A stretch of DNA of 64,000 bases from Thunnus maccoyii (Eukaryota; Chordata; Actinopteri; Scombriformes; Scombridae): assembly GCF_910596095.1 (NCBI RefSeq), contig NC_056550.1:17764501-17828500 (forward strand). The letters are read 5' to 3'. The notes below the pieces were generated by a model. It did not search any database. It worked only from the letters and a program-made list of their open reading frames with translations, and had not been told where the DNA came from. Positions 45,000 through 56,672 of this stretch are shown here, piece by piece. Every line of letters begins with the position of its first letter. Within the stretch, counting starts at the first letter, position 1. The position numbers were made by a program, and so were the translations under genes.

Positions 45000-45440
45000 G
45001 CTGCATCTCAGGCATTTAGGGAGCAATGGTAAATTGTAGTGTCTACCAATAGTCTGCATGAGCGGCGTTTAGGGGATGGGCACTGTTCTCTGTATTGAGA
45101 AATCGGCCCGTTCCGAACAGGCAAGATTTGAACGGGCAATGTACTAGTCTCTATATAAAGCAAGGAATCTCTGTCTGTATTTATGTATGCATGTAAGTTT
45201 TTAGTGACAAGAACTACCATAGAGAATGAATTGAGAAAGTTTACCATAGAAAATCGGTAATTGTAGCATCTACTGATAGCCTGCATTTGAGGCATTTAGG
45301 GAGCATTGGTAAATTGTAGCGTAGACCAATAGTCTGCATGAGAAACATTTAGGGGATGGGCATTGTTCTCTTTAGGTATTAAGAAAGCGGCCCTTTCTGA
45401 ACAGGCACGATTTGAATGGGCAATGTACTAGTCTCTATAT
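45000..45440. repeat. Degenerate minisatellite-like repeat with Helitron-like neighbouring sequence
   Basis: A unit of about 55-60 bases built around GCATTTAGGGAGCA...GGTAAATTGTAG...CTACCRATAGYCTGCAT appears at 45010-45075 and 45262-45365, and again at 54290-54470. It is followed by GGCCCGTTCCGAACAGGC and then TCTCTATATAAAGCAAGGAA, TCTCTGTCTGT. An inverted stretch (TTTCGAACGGGTCGATTTC) lies at 46430-46450. The TCTCTATATAAA...TCTGTCTGT start and the later TATCTCGAGAACCGTTCATC are common in fish repeats and resemble Helitron 5' ends, but I cannot confirm the class. Confidence 0.45.
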
Positions 45441-45629
45441 CAAGCAAGGAATCAGAAACATCAGCAGGGACAAATTGACAAATCATATGAGAATGAAAAG
45501 ACATGTTTAGGCATGTCAGCAGTTTATAATGTACTGAAGTGAGCAAGAAATACAATTGTGTCATATTAATATTGTGTTGGGAATCGGATGACTTGTCAGC
45601 ATTACCAAACTTCTCCACTGTTTCTGTAG

Positions 45630-45772
45630 GCAGCAACATAGAGGTGTTTGTATCTCGCTTTCAGTTAGATATTTCATATTTCTATGAGAAAAAGTGCTGT
45701 TCTGCTTTCAGAGAAGTTGTTCAAATGCCCTTAGATTCAACTGGATTCATGTTTGAAGCAACTGTGAAGTAA
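45630..45772 (+). other. Repeated candidate exon, copy 2 (function unknown)
   Basis: After TTTCTGTAG the frame reads GSNIEVFVSRFQLDISYFYE, KKCCSAFREVVQMPLDSTGF, MFEATVK and stops. It is the paralogue of 44299-44441 in the duplicated block. Same comments on function and selection apply. Confidence 0.25.
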
Positions 45773-46759
45773 CAATCATTGTTTAATGATCCATCAATTG
45801 TTAACTAATCAGTTATAAACTCATAGTGACATTATCATCTCTTAATAATGAATTAAAGGAATACATTATGCATTAAATCATCATGGAACATGCATAAAGT
45901 CTGCATTAAGCACGTGTTTTGCACTGTTATTATATTACCAGAAACTCCTATCACTTGTAATCTCATATCTGTATCTGTATCTTTTTGTTATGAATACAGC
46001 CCCATGTACTAGTCTCTATATAAAGCAAGGAATCTCTGTCTGTTTTTATGTATGTATGTAAGTTTGTCCTTCGCATATCTCGAGAACCGTTCATCTGACC
46101 TACTTCATACCTGGCGAGTGGATTGCTGGATTTCTTGTTGTTTTGTTTTCTTCCGCTGTACCTACATTTAAGTACCAGTAAGAACCGGAAAGTATTTTAT
46201 ATGTACGGATTCATACAAGGAAGTTACACCATAAGTTCTGGGAAATTACATGGTAAGTGATGGGAAGTTACACTGTAAAACTCAGGCTGTATTATAAAGT
46301 GTTACCAAATCTTTAGATGTATTATCAAGCCTTGGAGGCTGTCAGAGATGCACCTGCCTGCACAGGGTTAGGGGTTAGGTAACTGCAAACATTAAAATGA
46401 CTTGTGCAGTCCCAATCAAAACATGCCTGTTTCGAACGGGTCGATTTCTCAATACCTAGAGAAAGTTGTGCCCATCCCCTAAATGCCTCTCATGCAGACT
46501 ATCTGTAGATAGTCTGATAGTCTAGATATCGTAGTATAGTAGATATCAGCAGTAAAACGTGGGCTGTATTATAAAGTGTTACCAAGATTTGGTAACAAAG
46601 ACAAGATATAATTCGTTCCCACGCTTATGATCATGGAGATAAGGCAACAAATCCCCCCCAGCCCATGTTTTACATACCAGCAGGGACATTCATTGTTTTT
46701 TTAGTAATTTTAAACTTATATCACTGTCATTTTTATCTGAGATCATAGCCCACATGAAG

Positions 46760-47510
46760 CCCACTACATGCAGCCTTGATGCTATTTCCACAAAATTGTT
46801 GACATAGTTGGCGCCAGTATTTTATTGATTATCAACAGTTCCCTTGAAAATGGACTTTTTCCTTCTACTTTTAAACATGCTGTGGTGCAACCTCTTTTAA
46901 AGAAACCTAACCTCGATCCCTCTGTTTTTAATATTTTTAGACCAATTTCTAAACTTCCCTTTTTAAGCAAAGTTTTAGGAAAAGTGGTCTCAACCCAACT
47001 TTTAGCTTTTATGTGTCAAAACGACATCTTTGAGAAATTTCGGTCAGGTTTTAGAGCTTTACATAGCACAGAAACTGCCCTCCTCAAGCTAACTAATGAC
47101 CTCCTTTTAGCAGCTGACAGGGGGAGAGCTCAATTTTAATTCTTTTAGATCTAAGTGCAGCTTTTGACACAGTAGACAACACTATTTTAGTTGACCGTCT
47201 TAAGACCTCGGTGGGCATCAAGGACACTGCACTTGATTGGTTTTATTCTTACCTTTTAGAAGAACCTTCTCGGTCACCATTGGTAACTTCACTTCTTCCA
47301 CAACCCACATTACCAGTGGCGTACTGCAAGGTTCTATTTTAGGTCCAATTTTATTTTCCATCTACATGCTTCCACTTGGCCAAATCATTCAATGACACAA
47401 GGTTTCTTTTCATTGTTATGCAGACGACACACAGATATACCTTCCTCTGAGACACGGTGATCCAAGAGGCCTAGCTGCTGTTGTGGATTGTCTCATGAGA
47501 TGCTACTTTT
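46760..47510 (+). pseudogene. LINE reverse-transcriptase fragment (CR1/L2/Rex-like), frameshifted
   Basis: Successive frames read RPISKLPFLSKVLGKVVSTQ, then FRSGFRALHSTETALLKLTN, then [20 protein letters not shown], then [20 protein letters not shown] and YADDTQIYLPL (active-site YADD at 47417-47428). These are the ordered motifs of non-LTR reverse transcriptase. The frame changes after about 47135 and again in the next 150 bases, so it cannot make an active enzyme. No endonuclease or 3' tail was found; it is a 5'- and 3'-truncated copy. Confidence 0.85.
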
Positions 47511-47683
47511 GCTGAAAAGAAAGTTGGAAAAGAAGCAATGATGAGCAAAATACAGGGGCACCGGTTTCATTAGAGAAGTGCTGGGGCCAAAAAAGTTTCT
47601 GTGTGCGTGTGCGTTAAGGCCTTTTCGTATTTTCTGCGGGCACAGACGCGCTCCACATGTGTGCACTAATAAACAGGGTTGCA

Positions 47684-47728
47684 GCATTTAAAGGCTGATC
47701 AGTATTTTACTGATCAGCCTTTAAATGC
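47684..47728. repeat. Perfect 21-bp inverted repeat with a 3-base loop
   Basis: Left arm 47684-47704 starts GCATTTAAAGGCTGATCAGT; right arm 47708-47728 is its exact reverse complement; the loop is TTT. No mismatch occurs in 21 pairs. It lies just after the LINE fragment in otherwise unremarkable sequence and is not followed by a T run. Confidence 0.9.
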
Positions 47729-49907
47729 AATAATATGTTATTCCAACCGGACTGCTGGATCATATTTCATTCTCTCACCGACACTAAACAATATCCACAC
47801 ACTAACGCAGCCCCTTATTGTTCTACAAAGGACTGTTTTCAGCAAGGGCGACCCATAAGGGCTGTTTTATTACAAACAATTCCACCGCAGAAACCTGGAA
47901 TCTATGTGTAACAGTTGACCTCTTTATATACAGTCAATGATGATCAATTGTGTAGATGTGCAGAACATAGAACATTAATTACCGTCAGATCCCGACCGAT
48001 CCTTTTGATGAAGTTACCGCTGCTGTGCCACGTGCGTAAACGCGCACATCACTCTCTCAATTTAAAGACGCACTTATCGTTTCAGCTGCCGTGTGATGCT
48101 GCAGGTCTTTAATAAAGTCAAAGGAAAGAATCTGAACATCAACAAACAGTACATCAGTGCTGATGTTTCCACGAAATCCTGGATACATTCAGTGACACCT
48201 GAACGACATCAATGTAAAATTCAGACCTGCCTTAGTCATATTAACAGCTGTAGCCTATTCTGGCGGACATTTAAGTAGATTATGACATAGATGTGAAATA
48301 CTAGAGAAGTAAAATAAGCAAAATACATGGAAGTTGGTTTGTGATTGTGGAGAGCTCTGTGTGTGCACACCTCTGCTAATTAAAGCCACGCAATTTGAGG
48401 CTTTTGTGCTCTCTGCTGTTTTCATGGACCAATCTGTGTGCTGTGTGGAGAAAAGCCTTAAACACTGCAAACAGCAACTTTACTGTCCGTAATACAACCA
48501 TGGCCTGTATGCCCCTTGACCCTCTACTTCCGGCGCCAGTGGAAAAATAAAATGTTGACTTCTGTGTTAATCAAATGATAAAATTGATCACACAAAGTAA
48601 TTAATCAATGTTACCATAATAAATGCACCTTTGATTGGCATTTTACAAATCTGTGTAAACAAAAAACAATCACACAATGAGTGCAGCTGGTTATCAACAT
48701 AAACAAACAATGTTTTACTGAAAGATTTCGTCTCTTAGCTTATATTTAATCTCCACCTCATCACATCACCCTCAGACTGCTTTAGAAAAACATGTGTACA
48801 CCTGGTCTGAAGAATGGGTGAGGTGCGCACATTCTCACCACACATTCTGCTTTTATAAACACCAGTTTATGTGCGGGGAATGGCGTATGCATGGTTTATG
48901 TTCATATACATCATTTATATATCTGGCCCCAGGTGTTGTTTTCAGCCGTTTCAATGAAGGTAAACACGGTGAACGAATGTGCATAACGGCACTGTGCTCT
49001 GGTGCAGCATCTCAGATGCTGCAGATTTATCAACATATCAGTGTTGCTGCTTTGAGATGCTGCAGGGATTTAATGAACTGAATGAGAAGCTTTTCATACA
49101 GTATAAAGCAGCTGTGGACAGCAGATACTGTAAGAATCACCCACTGGGTGGAGGATGTCCACTCAATACAGATGCTCCATACATATGTATATATATTTGC
49201 CCATGTCCCCTTAGGGTTCTCCATATGATGGAGTTATGGTGTGACTTTTAAAAAACAAAAGCAGGCCCACACTCACTCGTCTTTACACTCACACTAATGT
49301 ATGAGATCTTGCTCAAGTTTAGTCAAGCAGAGGCATCGGTGAATAAAAGTACTCTTGTGACAGAAACAAAAGTGACATTTACTACATCATATGAATGATT
49401 GTTTTTCTCCAAAAACTGCTGACAGGGAAAGAAATTCACTATTATGGGGAAGAAAGTGGAGTGGAGACAGAGAAGTACATTAAAGTCCAGCCTATTTACA
49501 CAGAACTCCACTGACATCCCCAGGGGGGCAGGGGCAAGACTTGATGTTCCATGATGATGGATGGTCAGATGCTTTCACTGCATATCTGACTCAGTTTCCT
49601 GTCCTTGTCCTTTTTAAAATACATTACAATTACAATTAAATCATCATGGAATATGCATAAAGTCTGCATTAAACATGTGTTTTGCACCATTATTATATTA
49701 CCAGAAACTCCTATCACTTATAATCTCATGTTTGTATATTTTTGTTATGAATACAGCTCAGCAAATTAAATTATTATCTTGATCCCATGATTTACTCATT
49801 TCCTGATAACAAAACCCTCAGTAACTGATCATGTTAGTGAGAATTGCTGGGACAGTATCGGTGACAGGGTTTAACTATCTAAATTATGTAATACTTGGTT
49901 TATCTTT

Positions 49908-50113
49908 GCAGGAAAAATCTACTGGAAGGTCAGAAGTCAACAACAGAGCAAAAGCCCTCCTTAGTACGCCACCCTGCTGCTTGGAGGTCTAATTTTCTAC
50001 CATCACATCATGCTTCTCAGGTTTTCAATTCAGTGTATTCAGCCTTAGGCCCTTTTACCCCTGATCTGGTCCTACCCTACAATCATGCTGTCACAACTCA
50101 TCATCCATGTTAG
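49908..50113 (+). other. Candidate upstream exon or relic shared by the duplication units
   Basis: After TCTTTGCAG a frame reads KNLLEGQKSTTEQKPSLVRH and continues SNFLPSHHASQVFNSVYSAL, GPFTPDLVLPYNHAVTTH. The equivalent frame is open in unit C (59250-59470) and broken in the degenerate copy at 44820-44985. I do not recognise the protein and see no clear partner exon. It may be an exon of a lost neighbour or simply repeat sequence. Confidence 0.2.
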
Positions 50114-50778
50114 TATTTGAACATAAAGTATTTTGAAATAACTTATTTTTTTCCATGTTCACTTCCATCTATCACACAAACACACTATTGATTTCAGAGG
50201 TGAATATACTCTCTTGAATATTTTTCTAAAAATATGATCGTGATCTGATCCAGAGTAATATGTATAGTATTTACACCCTCAATTCATTTAACAAACTGAA
50301 GGAGCATACATTATTCTAAACAAATCACTAACTCTCACCGTACCACGGTGGTGGTGCACTTGTTGGTGTCAGACCATGAGACAAGCCGCTAAGCAAGAAC
50401 ATGAGAGAGAGGAAGTGTGAATGGATATTTCAACATTGCTATTACAATGACGTGGGAGGGCGTGAAGGGGAGGTTAAATGCATTGTGCTCACCCACTTGG
50501 TAATTGTCGTCTTTTACTTTGAGGCTTCGTAACTGATGGTCAGGTTCTGTAGCTGCACCAGAAAAATTTGCATCAGGTACAGCATCATTTTAATATTTGC
50601 AGTTATCGTGTGCAGGCAAGTGCATCTCTGACAGCCTCCAAAGGGGCTTTACTGATGCATCTCAGGATTTCTATATCTGACTCTGAGCTTTGTCCCCAGT
50701 GAAGTGACACTCGTTGACAACTTCTGGAGCATATTTCCACACTGATTCATTTTCAGTTACAGAAAGAGCGCTGTTGAT

Positions 50779-52612
50779 ATGGCTGAGGATGGGTATCCTT
50801 TTGTAAACTCGATGGACAGCCATGCCACCTGTCCTCCAGTACCACCCAGGCTAAGCCAGGGGCAACGGTGTGCCAGGGTGGGACAGAAAGTGCTGTTCAT
50901 CCTGGTGAGCGTGGTATTATGCAGCATGATCGTAGAGGCCTGTCTCATCTACCATCTCTACCAAATTGAATCTGTGAGTATCAATCAGTATCAGTGCTTC
51001 TTTTTTGTTTAATTAAATTTTCCTTTACAACCCCTTTTTACTCTCACTTTCCTCATCACCTTTAACTGCTATTCTCACTTTCAGTTTTCCTCTTTTTCTT
51101 TTTAGTAGTTTTCTCTTACTTGTATTCTGTCACTATTAACCGAAAACTGCTGTTCATTGATAACACCTTTAAAATTCCTTTAAACGCTAGTCTTAAATAT
51201 TTATAACAGGAATTCCTCTAGTTGTCTCAGTAACATCTTATATTCATAATGTAATATTTATGTTAAAATGTAATTACTTGGAGTGAGTCAAATATGTACT
51301 AATCAAACTAAGGTAACATCTCAAGACAAAAATAATAAAATACAAAAATGAGTGACCTCAGTACATTAAAAAAGTTTCATGAAATAATATAAAAGCAGCA
51401 CATTTCATGTAAAGGTGATTAGTGATTCAGCAAACAAAAATACTATACAAACAGGGGATGGTGGAGAAAAAGAAGTGGTGTATTTCCTGTAGCATGATTG
51501 TGATCTACCTTTTATAGATTACCAAAAACATCCACCTGTCCTACTTTGCTCTGCACACAGTGTGGTCCTTACACACAATTCAGATCTTATAATGTTTGTT
51601 AAAATCTGCTCACATACAGATCATAGTTGGGTTTTTTTGTTTTTTTACTTTTTTCATCTTATTTTCTTAACGTGCATATGCACCAATGGTGATTGCATTC
51701 ACATCTGCATGTGCATGCTCACAAACAAAAAATAAACAAGCACAACTGTGAGGTGAACTGCTTTTATTTTCATTGCAGGTCACCTCAGCATCAATCTCTA
51801 AGATCATCACAGGTATGTGTCAGCAGTTTTGCACTTAAATTTAAATAAAATTTTAATTGATAAATATTTTCAATTACTTTATGCACATTAGAGACATGTC
51901 TATGTCTGGTCTTCATACAGAACAAGATGTTGCTGCCACCAAACGGCCCAGTCCTGTTATTTCTCCTTCCAAACCAGTTGCACATCTGACAGGTGAGGGC
52001 AGCGCTGATGTCCCAACCAATACCATGGTGTTAAATGTATTACCAAAGCAGAAAATAAATCAAAATACATTGTCATTTGCTTGTAAAATGAAGGCACATT
52101 CTCAAAGTGCTGGTGGTAATCATGTGGTTTATTTGTCATTTTTGAAGCCTCAAAATTTAAAAAAAAAATATCAGACTTCATATTGTCAGTGTTGTCTTCT
52201 CTCTTTCTTTCTTTCAGATGGACAAGACGTAGTTCATGCAAAAGACATTATGGCATGGAGCACAGATGCAGACCCTCTCCTCTATGAAATAGACTACAAA
52301 GACAGAAGTCTTGTCATTCAGAAGGAGGGGTATTACTATGTCTACTCCAAAGTTTCCTTCTCAGACAACGATGTATTTCATCATCTTGTTGAATTGCGTA
52401 CTGAAAAGTATACTGGGAAAAGTATTAACCTCTTGAAGTCCAGGAAATATTCCAATCTTTCCAAACATTCCTCTTACAAACAATCCAACAGTTACTTGGG
52501 TGGAGTGTTTCACCTCTCCAAAGGTGATGCCATTTTTGTGAAAGTGAGCAACACCTCAAAAATCGTGCGACAGAAACCGTCTGATAATGTCTTTGGTGCA
52601 TATACGATATGA
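50779..52612 (+). CDS. tnfsf14: TNFSF14 (LIGHT)/FasL-like TNF superfamily ligand, copy A
   Basis: Exons 50779-50973, 51779-51812, 51921-51992, 52218-52612; phases agree, 696 nt, 231 aa. A type II membrane cytokine: cytoplasmic residues 1-36 with a proline-rich PPVPPR (19-24), membrane segment about 38-60 (VLFILVSVVLCSMIVEAC), a short stalk, and a TNF homology domain from about 95 (PVAHLT) to the end. Typical strands are present: LVIQKEGYYYVYSKVSF, SYLGGVFHLSKGD and the C-terminal VFGAYTI. The domain lacks cysteines. Such ligands form trimers that engage TNF receptors on lymphoid and other cells. VAHLTG, GYYYxYSKV and FGAF/Y resemble LIGHT most, with FasL the next candidate; location beside dnm2/tmed1 (19p13-like) favours the TNFSF14 group. 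Polyadenylation signals follow at 52658-52667. Confidence 0.88.
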
Positions 52613-53774
52613 ATATCATACTAATATTTCACCAGAAATCCTAAAAATTGGAGTAAGAATAAATAAAATTGGATAAGAAATCATATAACATCTTTTTTTG
52701 AGGACTAATGGTTCTCTTTGTAATGAAAAGGTAAACACAACCAGATTGGAGTGAAAACCTGGAAGTGTTAAGAAGGTCAGGACTGCTGACTCTTCAGTTT
52801 CTAAATTGTGTTTGACAGTATAACAAAATTCATTTTTTACATCAGGGACTTTTTACATGATACCTTATATACTAACTTTACACTTAATCTTTTGTGTGTT
52901 ACGAACTGACACATCATAGATGGATATTTTGAAGATGACTTATACTGCTTAGTTGGATCTTCATATTTGTGCTGAGTTTAATTGCATGCATCATGTTGCA
53001 AACCAGTCTCACATCAAAATGTATAGTAGCTATGTTGGTCCACAGTGCAAAACATATTAGTTTCAGATGCTTATGTTTCTTTAGCCTATTCTTTTCTACT
53101 GGCCTGCATCCACAGTGCAAGTGGCTAGTTTCTGTCTGCAAAAACAAACAAAATGGCTGAAATTCCTTTTATACTCAGGGGAAATGCATTATTTTAGGAT
53201 AGCTTCAGCATTGAAATTCCTTTTAATGACATTTCTAGTGAGAAATGTGCATTTTATTTTCATAATCTTTGTTCAGGGAATGTATATGATTTTTAGTTTG
53301 TTAGTTATTATGAAGGTTGTTTCAGGTCTTGCCAGAAAACCGTAGGAATGCAATGTTTCCGACCGTTGCTATGGTGGTTGCTATGGACCCTGCTGTCGCT
53401 GAAACCATGTCGTTGCATGTTGTGTGAATCATTGTCTTTGCGTTGTCTTGTTATTTGAGCTGTTATGTTATTTGTGTTATTTTATGTAACTGTTTGATTA
53501 TGTTATTTCAATAAAAAAACAAAAAAACATAGAGTTTAGAGTGGAGAAATGAACTGAGTTTGAAATCCAGAATTTGAAGCTTTGCGACCAGAGGACTTGC
53601 CGCCTGTAAGTATTTTCCTCACTGTCAATGTGTCAAAGTTTTCTTTTAATGATATCATTCATCATCAACATTTATCAACACAAAAACACAAAAGTGTCCT
53701 TGATAAGTCAACGATATGATAGGTTAATGTTAGGGCCATCAGTTTTAGTTATTTCCCCTTTTTCTCTACAGCGT

Positions 53775-54240
53775 TGATTTGCTTCTTCTTCTTCCTGTGA
53801 AGTTAACGATTGGAAATATGGACAGCGCCATCTGCCATTGCAATCCATATTGTGGTCGGAGATGGGATTACATCTGTAGTGATAATGACTTGAAAAAACT
53901 TCAGAAATTTAAGCTCTTCTATTGAACTGTGTGCTATGAAGGAAACTTGGCTTGTACGTTCAAGACTTAGTGCTGGATGTCACAGTCACGTTCAGAGATA
54001 TATATAAAAATACCTCATATACAACGTTGCTTCTGGTTCTTCTTCTGCAGATGGATTCAACCGACATTGTGTCGGAGGTGGGATTACACCCGTAGTGATA
54101 AGAACTACCATAGAGAATGAATTGAAAAAGCTTAGAGAGTTTAGCTCCATTCCTGTTCCTCATGCATGGGAACTTTGTATGTATGTTCAAGACATAGTGC
54201 AGGATGTCTCAGGGATGTTTTGAACGGGCAGTACAGTTCA
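53775..54240. repeat. Internally duplicated repeat downstream of copy A
   Basis: Two related halves, each with a TTCTTCTTC tract, a GTGTCGGAGGTGGGATTACA-like core and a GTTCAAGAC.TAGTGC.GGATGTC tail. The same pair follows copy C (63200-63707), and fragments occur at 45200 and 54735. It behaves as a dispersed repeat rather than a gene. Confidence 0.6.
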
Positions 54241-54279
54241 TCCGATCAATTTTCGCTCAGGTCAAAATTGTAGTTTCCA

Positions 54280-54800
54280 GATATTCTGCGTGTGAGGCAT
54301 TTAGGGAGCATCAGTAAATTGTACCATCTACCGATAGCCTGCATATGAGGCATATACGGAACATGGGTTAATTATAGCGTCTACTGTTAGCCTGTGTGTG
54401 AGGCATTTATGGAACATGGGTAAATTGTAGTGTCTACTGATAGCCTACATGAGAGGCATTCAGGGGACGGGCACAACTCTTTCTAGGTATTGAGAAATCG
54501 GCCCGTTCCGAACAGGCACGTTTTGAATGGGCACTGCACTAATCTCTCTATATAAAGCAAGGAATCGCTGTCTGTCTGTATATAAGTTTGTCCTTATATA
54601 TCTCGAGAACCATTCATCCGATCTATTTCATACCAGGCAGGTGGATTGCTGGGGAAACAAGGAAGTGCAATGTTGATGTGTGAAGTTGTTTGGATGAGCG
54701 GTTTCGAAAATTATTCAAAAATACCTAATAAATAATGTTGATTTGCTTCTTCTTCTGCCAGTGGAGTCAACAAATGGAAATACGGATGGCACCACTCTAC
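54280..54800. repeat. Minisatellite and Helitron-like repeat, second locus
   Basis: Three to four units of the 55-60 base repeat described at 45000 (with TAAATTGTA and GCATTTA cores) run to about 54470. They are followed by GGCCCGTTCCGAACAGGC, TCTCTATATAAAGCAAGGAA and TATCTCGAGAACC.TTCATC, then a fragment of the TTCTTCTTCTGCC repeat. Class uncertain. Confidence 0.45.
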
Positions 54801-56153
54801 CATGGCAACCCACATTAAAATGTAGGCTAGTTGTCTCCCCTGAATATTAATGTTGATTATTATTCTGTATTATATCATTAAAAAGGTCTCGTTATTGATC
54901 ACGAATAGAAGCCATTCAGAAGGCGGTAATTTGGTGCCTGTACCAAACAAGAAGCATTCTTATCAATTGTTCCAACGGAAAACAAGAGCAGCCAACCAAG
55001 GAAAAAGTCTGAGGCTACTGGAAAAAAGCAGGAGGATATGTATCCATAGCTAAGGTGTTCAATAGAATATTGGCATTTTTGCTTGTTCTGTGCCCTTTTG
55101 CTGATATGATATGATTGTTGTTGTTTTATGATGCTATCCAGTTGATTAAACAATCAGACATGCAGCGGTAAAATAAAATAGCCAAGTCAAAGGTCCACAG
55201 GGGTTTTGGTTGGGGAGTTTATGGGTCCTCCCCCAAGAAAATTTGATGTCATTTGACTAAAAACTATGCATTTTCGCACAATTTTGGACTATTATCATTA
55301 CAATATTTAAAGAAAAAAAAAAAAAAAACGCACTGTGTGCCATAAAATATAATAATCACAACACATTGGTAAAACAGGCTTATAGTGAATGGATTTGAAC
55401 TGCGATTTTCTCATCCTCCCATCCTCCCAAGCTGTAGCCGCTAGAGATCCCAGTATTTGTATTTGTATCTGTATTTGTTGAGGCAGAAAAATTATTTGTA
55501 TCTGTGTTTGTATTCGAATAAAAGTGGAAAGAGGCTTAAAAATCCTGTTTTTGTTTTTATTACACTTTTAATTTTAGAAAACTATTATGATTACTGAGCT
55601 AAAACTTTACTCATCGCCTCATTGCAGCCAGACCTATCTATTTGAACACCCATAACACGGAGACAACACACTGTGTAACGTGTAGGGAGGAACTTCAAAG
55701 GCAATTGCTGCTTTGCACTTTTCATTTATTGCCTATTTTTTACAACTTAACTTTGTGGAAAGGAGAAGGGGAACAACAGGTTATGGAGAGTCTTTAAGAG
55801 CACTTTGCTTGTGTCAGTAGCTCAACTTTATCTCTGGGGAATACCCCCAACAAATAATTTTTAAAATATTTGTATGAAACAAATACTCGTATAACTATTT
55901 GTGCTTTGCGGAATAATGTATTTGTATTCAGGTACACCCCTAGTAGCCACTAGCCAGTTGTAGGGACAGCTATGGATAGAATTTAACTTATCCACAAACA
56001 ATTTATTTGTCCCATTTTGCACATATCACGGAGATACAACAGACTGCATTGATGCCATCTCAACACCTTTTATTTCCTTGTTGGAATAAAAGACACACAT
56101 CAGACTTTATGACCCAACTGATAAAGATTTATACTGTCTGTTAATATCTGACA
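54801..56153. other. Intergenic stretch, possible transposon debris
   Basis: AT-rich. Around 55455-55560 and 55860-55935 there are runs of TATTTGTATT-type repeats (GTATTTGTATCTGTATTTG, GTATTCGAATAAA) that look like parts of one non-autonomous element about 480 bases long, but I could not define its ends. No coding exon was seen. Confidence 0.35.
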
Positions 56154-56672
56154 ATGTTACCTGTTTGTGCCTGGCAAAAGTATGTGAACCCCTAAGATTA
56201 CCAATTCATTAGAGGGGGAAATTAGAGTTGGGTGTTGCAATTAATGGGATGACAATCAAGTGTGAGTCTGTGAGGCCCTGCCTTATTTAAAGAAGATAAA
56301 TCTGGGTCTTCACTGTCAAACTCTGAGCTTCACAACACAGGTTTGTGGAAGTGTGTCATGGCTCAAACAAAGGAGATTTCTGAGGACAAAGAAGAGTTGT
56401 TGATGCTCACCAAGCTGGAAAGGGTTACAAGACCATTTCTGAAGAGTTTGGACTCCACCAGTCGGCTGTCAGACAGATCATATACAAATTGAAGACATCC
56501 AACACCATTGTTGAAAAAGATGAAAACAATGATTTTTTTGGTCTCATTTGTTTAATTGGATTCACTTTGTTTAGTTTTAGGACTTGTGTAAATATCTGAT
56601 CATGTTTTAGGTCATATTTATGCAGAAATACAGAAAATTCTAAAGGGTTCACAAACTTTCAAACAACACTGT
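56154..56672 (+). mobile_element. Internally deleted Tc1-like transposon
   Basis: The left part has GCAAAAGTATGTGAACCCC and the right end GGGTTCACAAACTTTCAAAC ... CACTGTA, the inverted ends typical of fish Tc1 elements. At 56359 the transposase start MAQTKEISEDK is followed, after a frameshift, by GKGYKTISEEFGLHQSAVRQ and IIYKLK: the N-terminal paired-type helix-turn-helix. The catalytic DDE domain is absent. The right end abuts the start of the truncated ligand unit B. Confidence 0.8.

Larger units (their letters stand above)
44148..46000. repeat. Tandem segmental duplication, two copies about 1.33 kb apart
   Basis: The stretch from about 44148 (ACAAATCATATGAGAATGAA) to about 44640 recurs from about 45475 to 45990 with scattered differences. 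Each copy contains a splice-acceptor-preceded open frame (44299-44441 and 45630-45772) and then the block beginning ACATTATGCATTAAA. That block is also found upstream of the two intact TNF-ligand genes at about 49621 and 58954. The first copy continues (to about 44985) as a degraded version of the ligand-gene upstream region. Confidence 0.75.
43490..50778. other. Repeat-rich region between tmed1 and the first TNF-ligand gene
   Basis: Contains the tandem blocks, minisatellite, LINE fragment and hairpin listed separately. The stretch 48780-48935 (with TATAAACACCAGTTTATGTG and TTTATATATCTGGCCCC) resembles a common fish DNA-transposon end. The segment 49187-49607 recurs at 56676-57111. From about 49621 the sequence is the upstream part of the ligand-gene unit. 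No single-copy gene was found. Confidence 0.5.
49621..54240. repeat. Duplication unit A carrying a TNFSF14-like gene
   Basis: This block matches 58954-63707 base for base over most of its length, including intergenic and intronic sequence, at a spacing of about 9.3-9.45 kb. Within it, 53775-54000 and 54020-54240 are themselves a diverged internal duplicate (TGGATTCAAC/AGATGGGATTACA, GTAGTGATAA). Unit A lacks about 90 bases present in unit C in the 5' leader (after 50690). Confidence 0.85.

Noticed and set aside
47684-47728. The perfect hairpin as a microRNA or terminator
   Set aside because: Stem of 21 pairs with a 3-base loop is too tight for Dicer-type precursors, and intrinsic terminators do not apply to this genome type.
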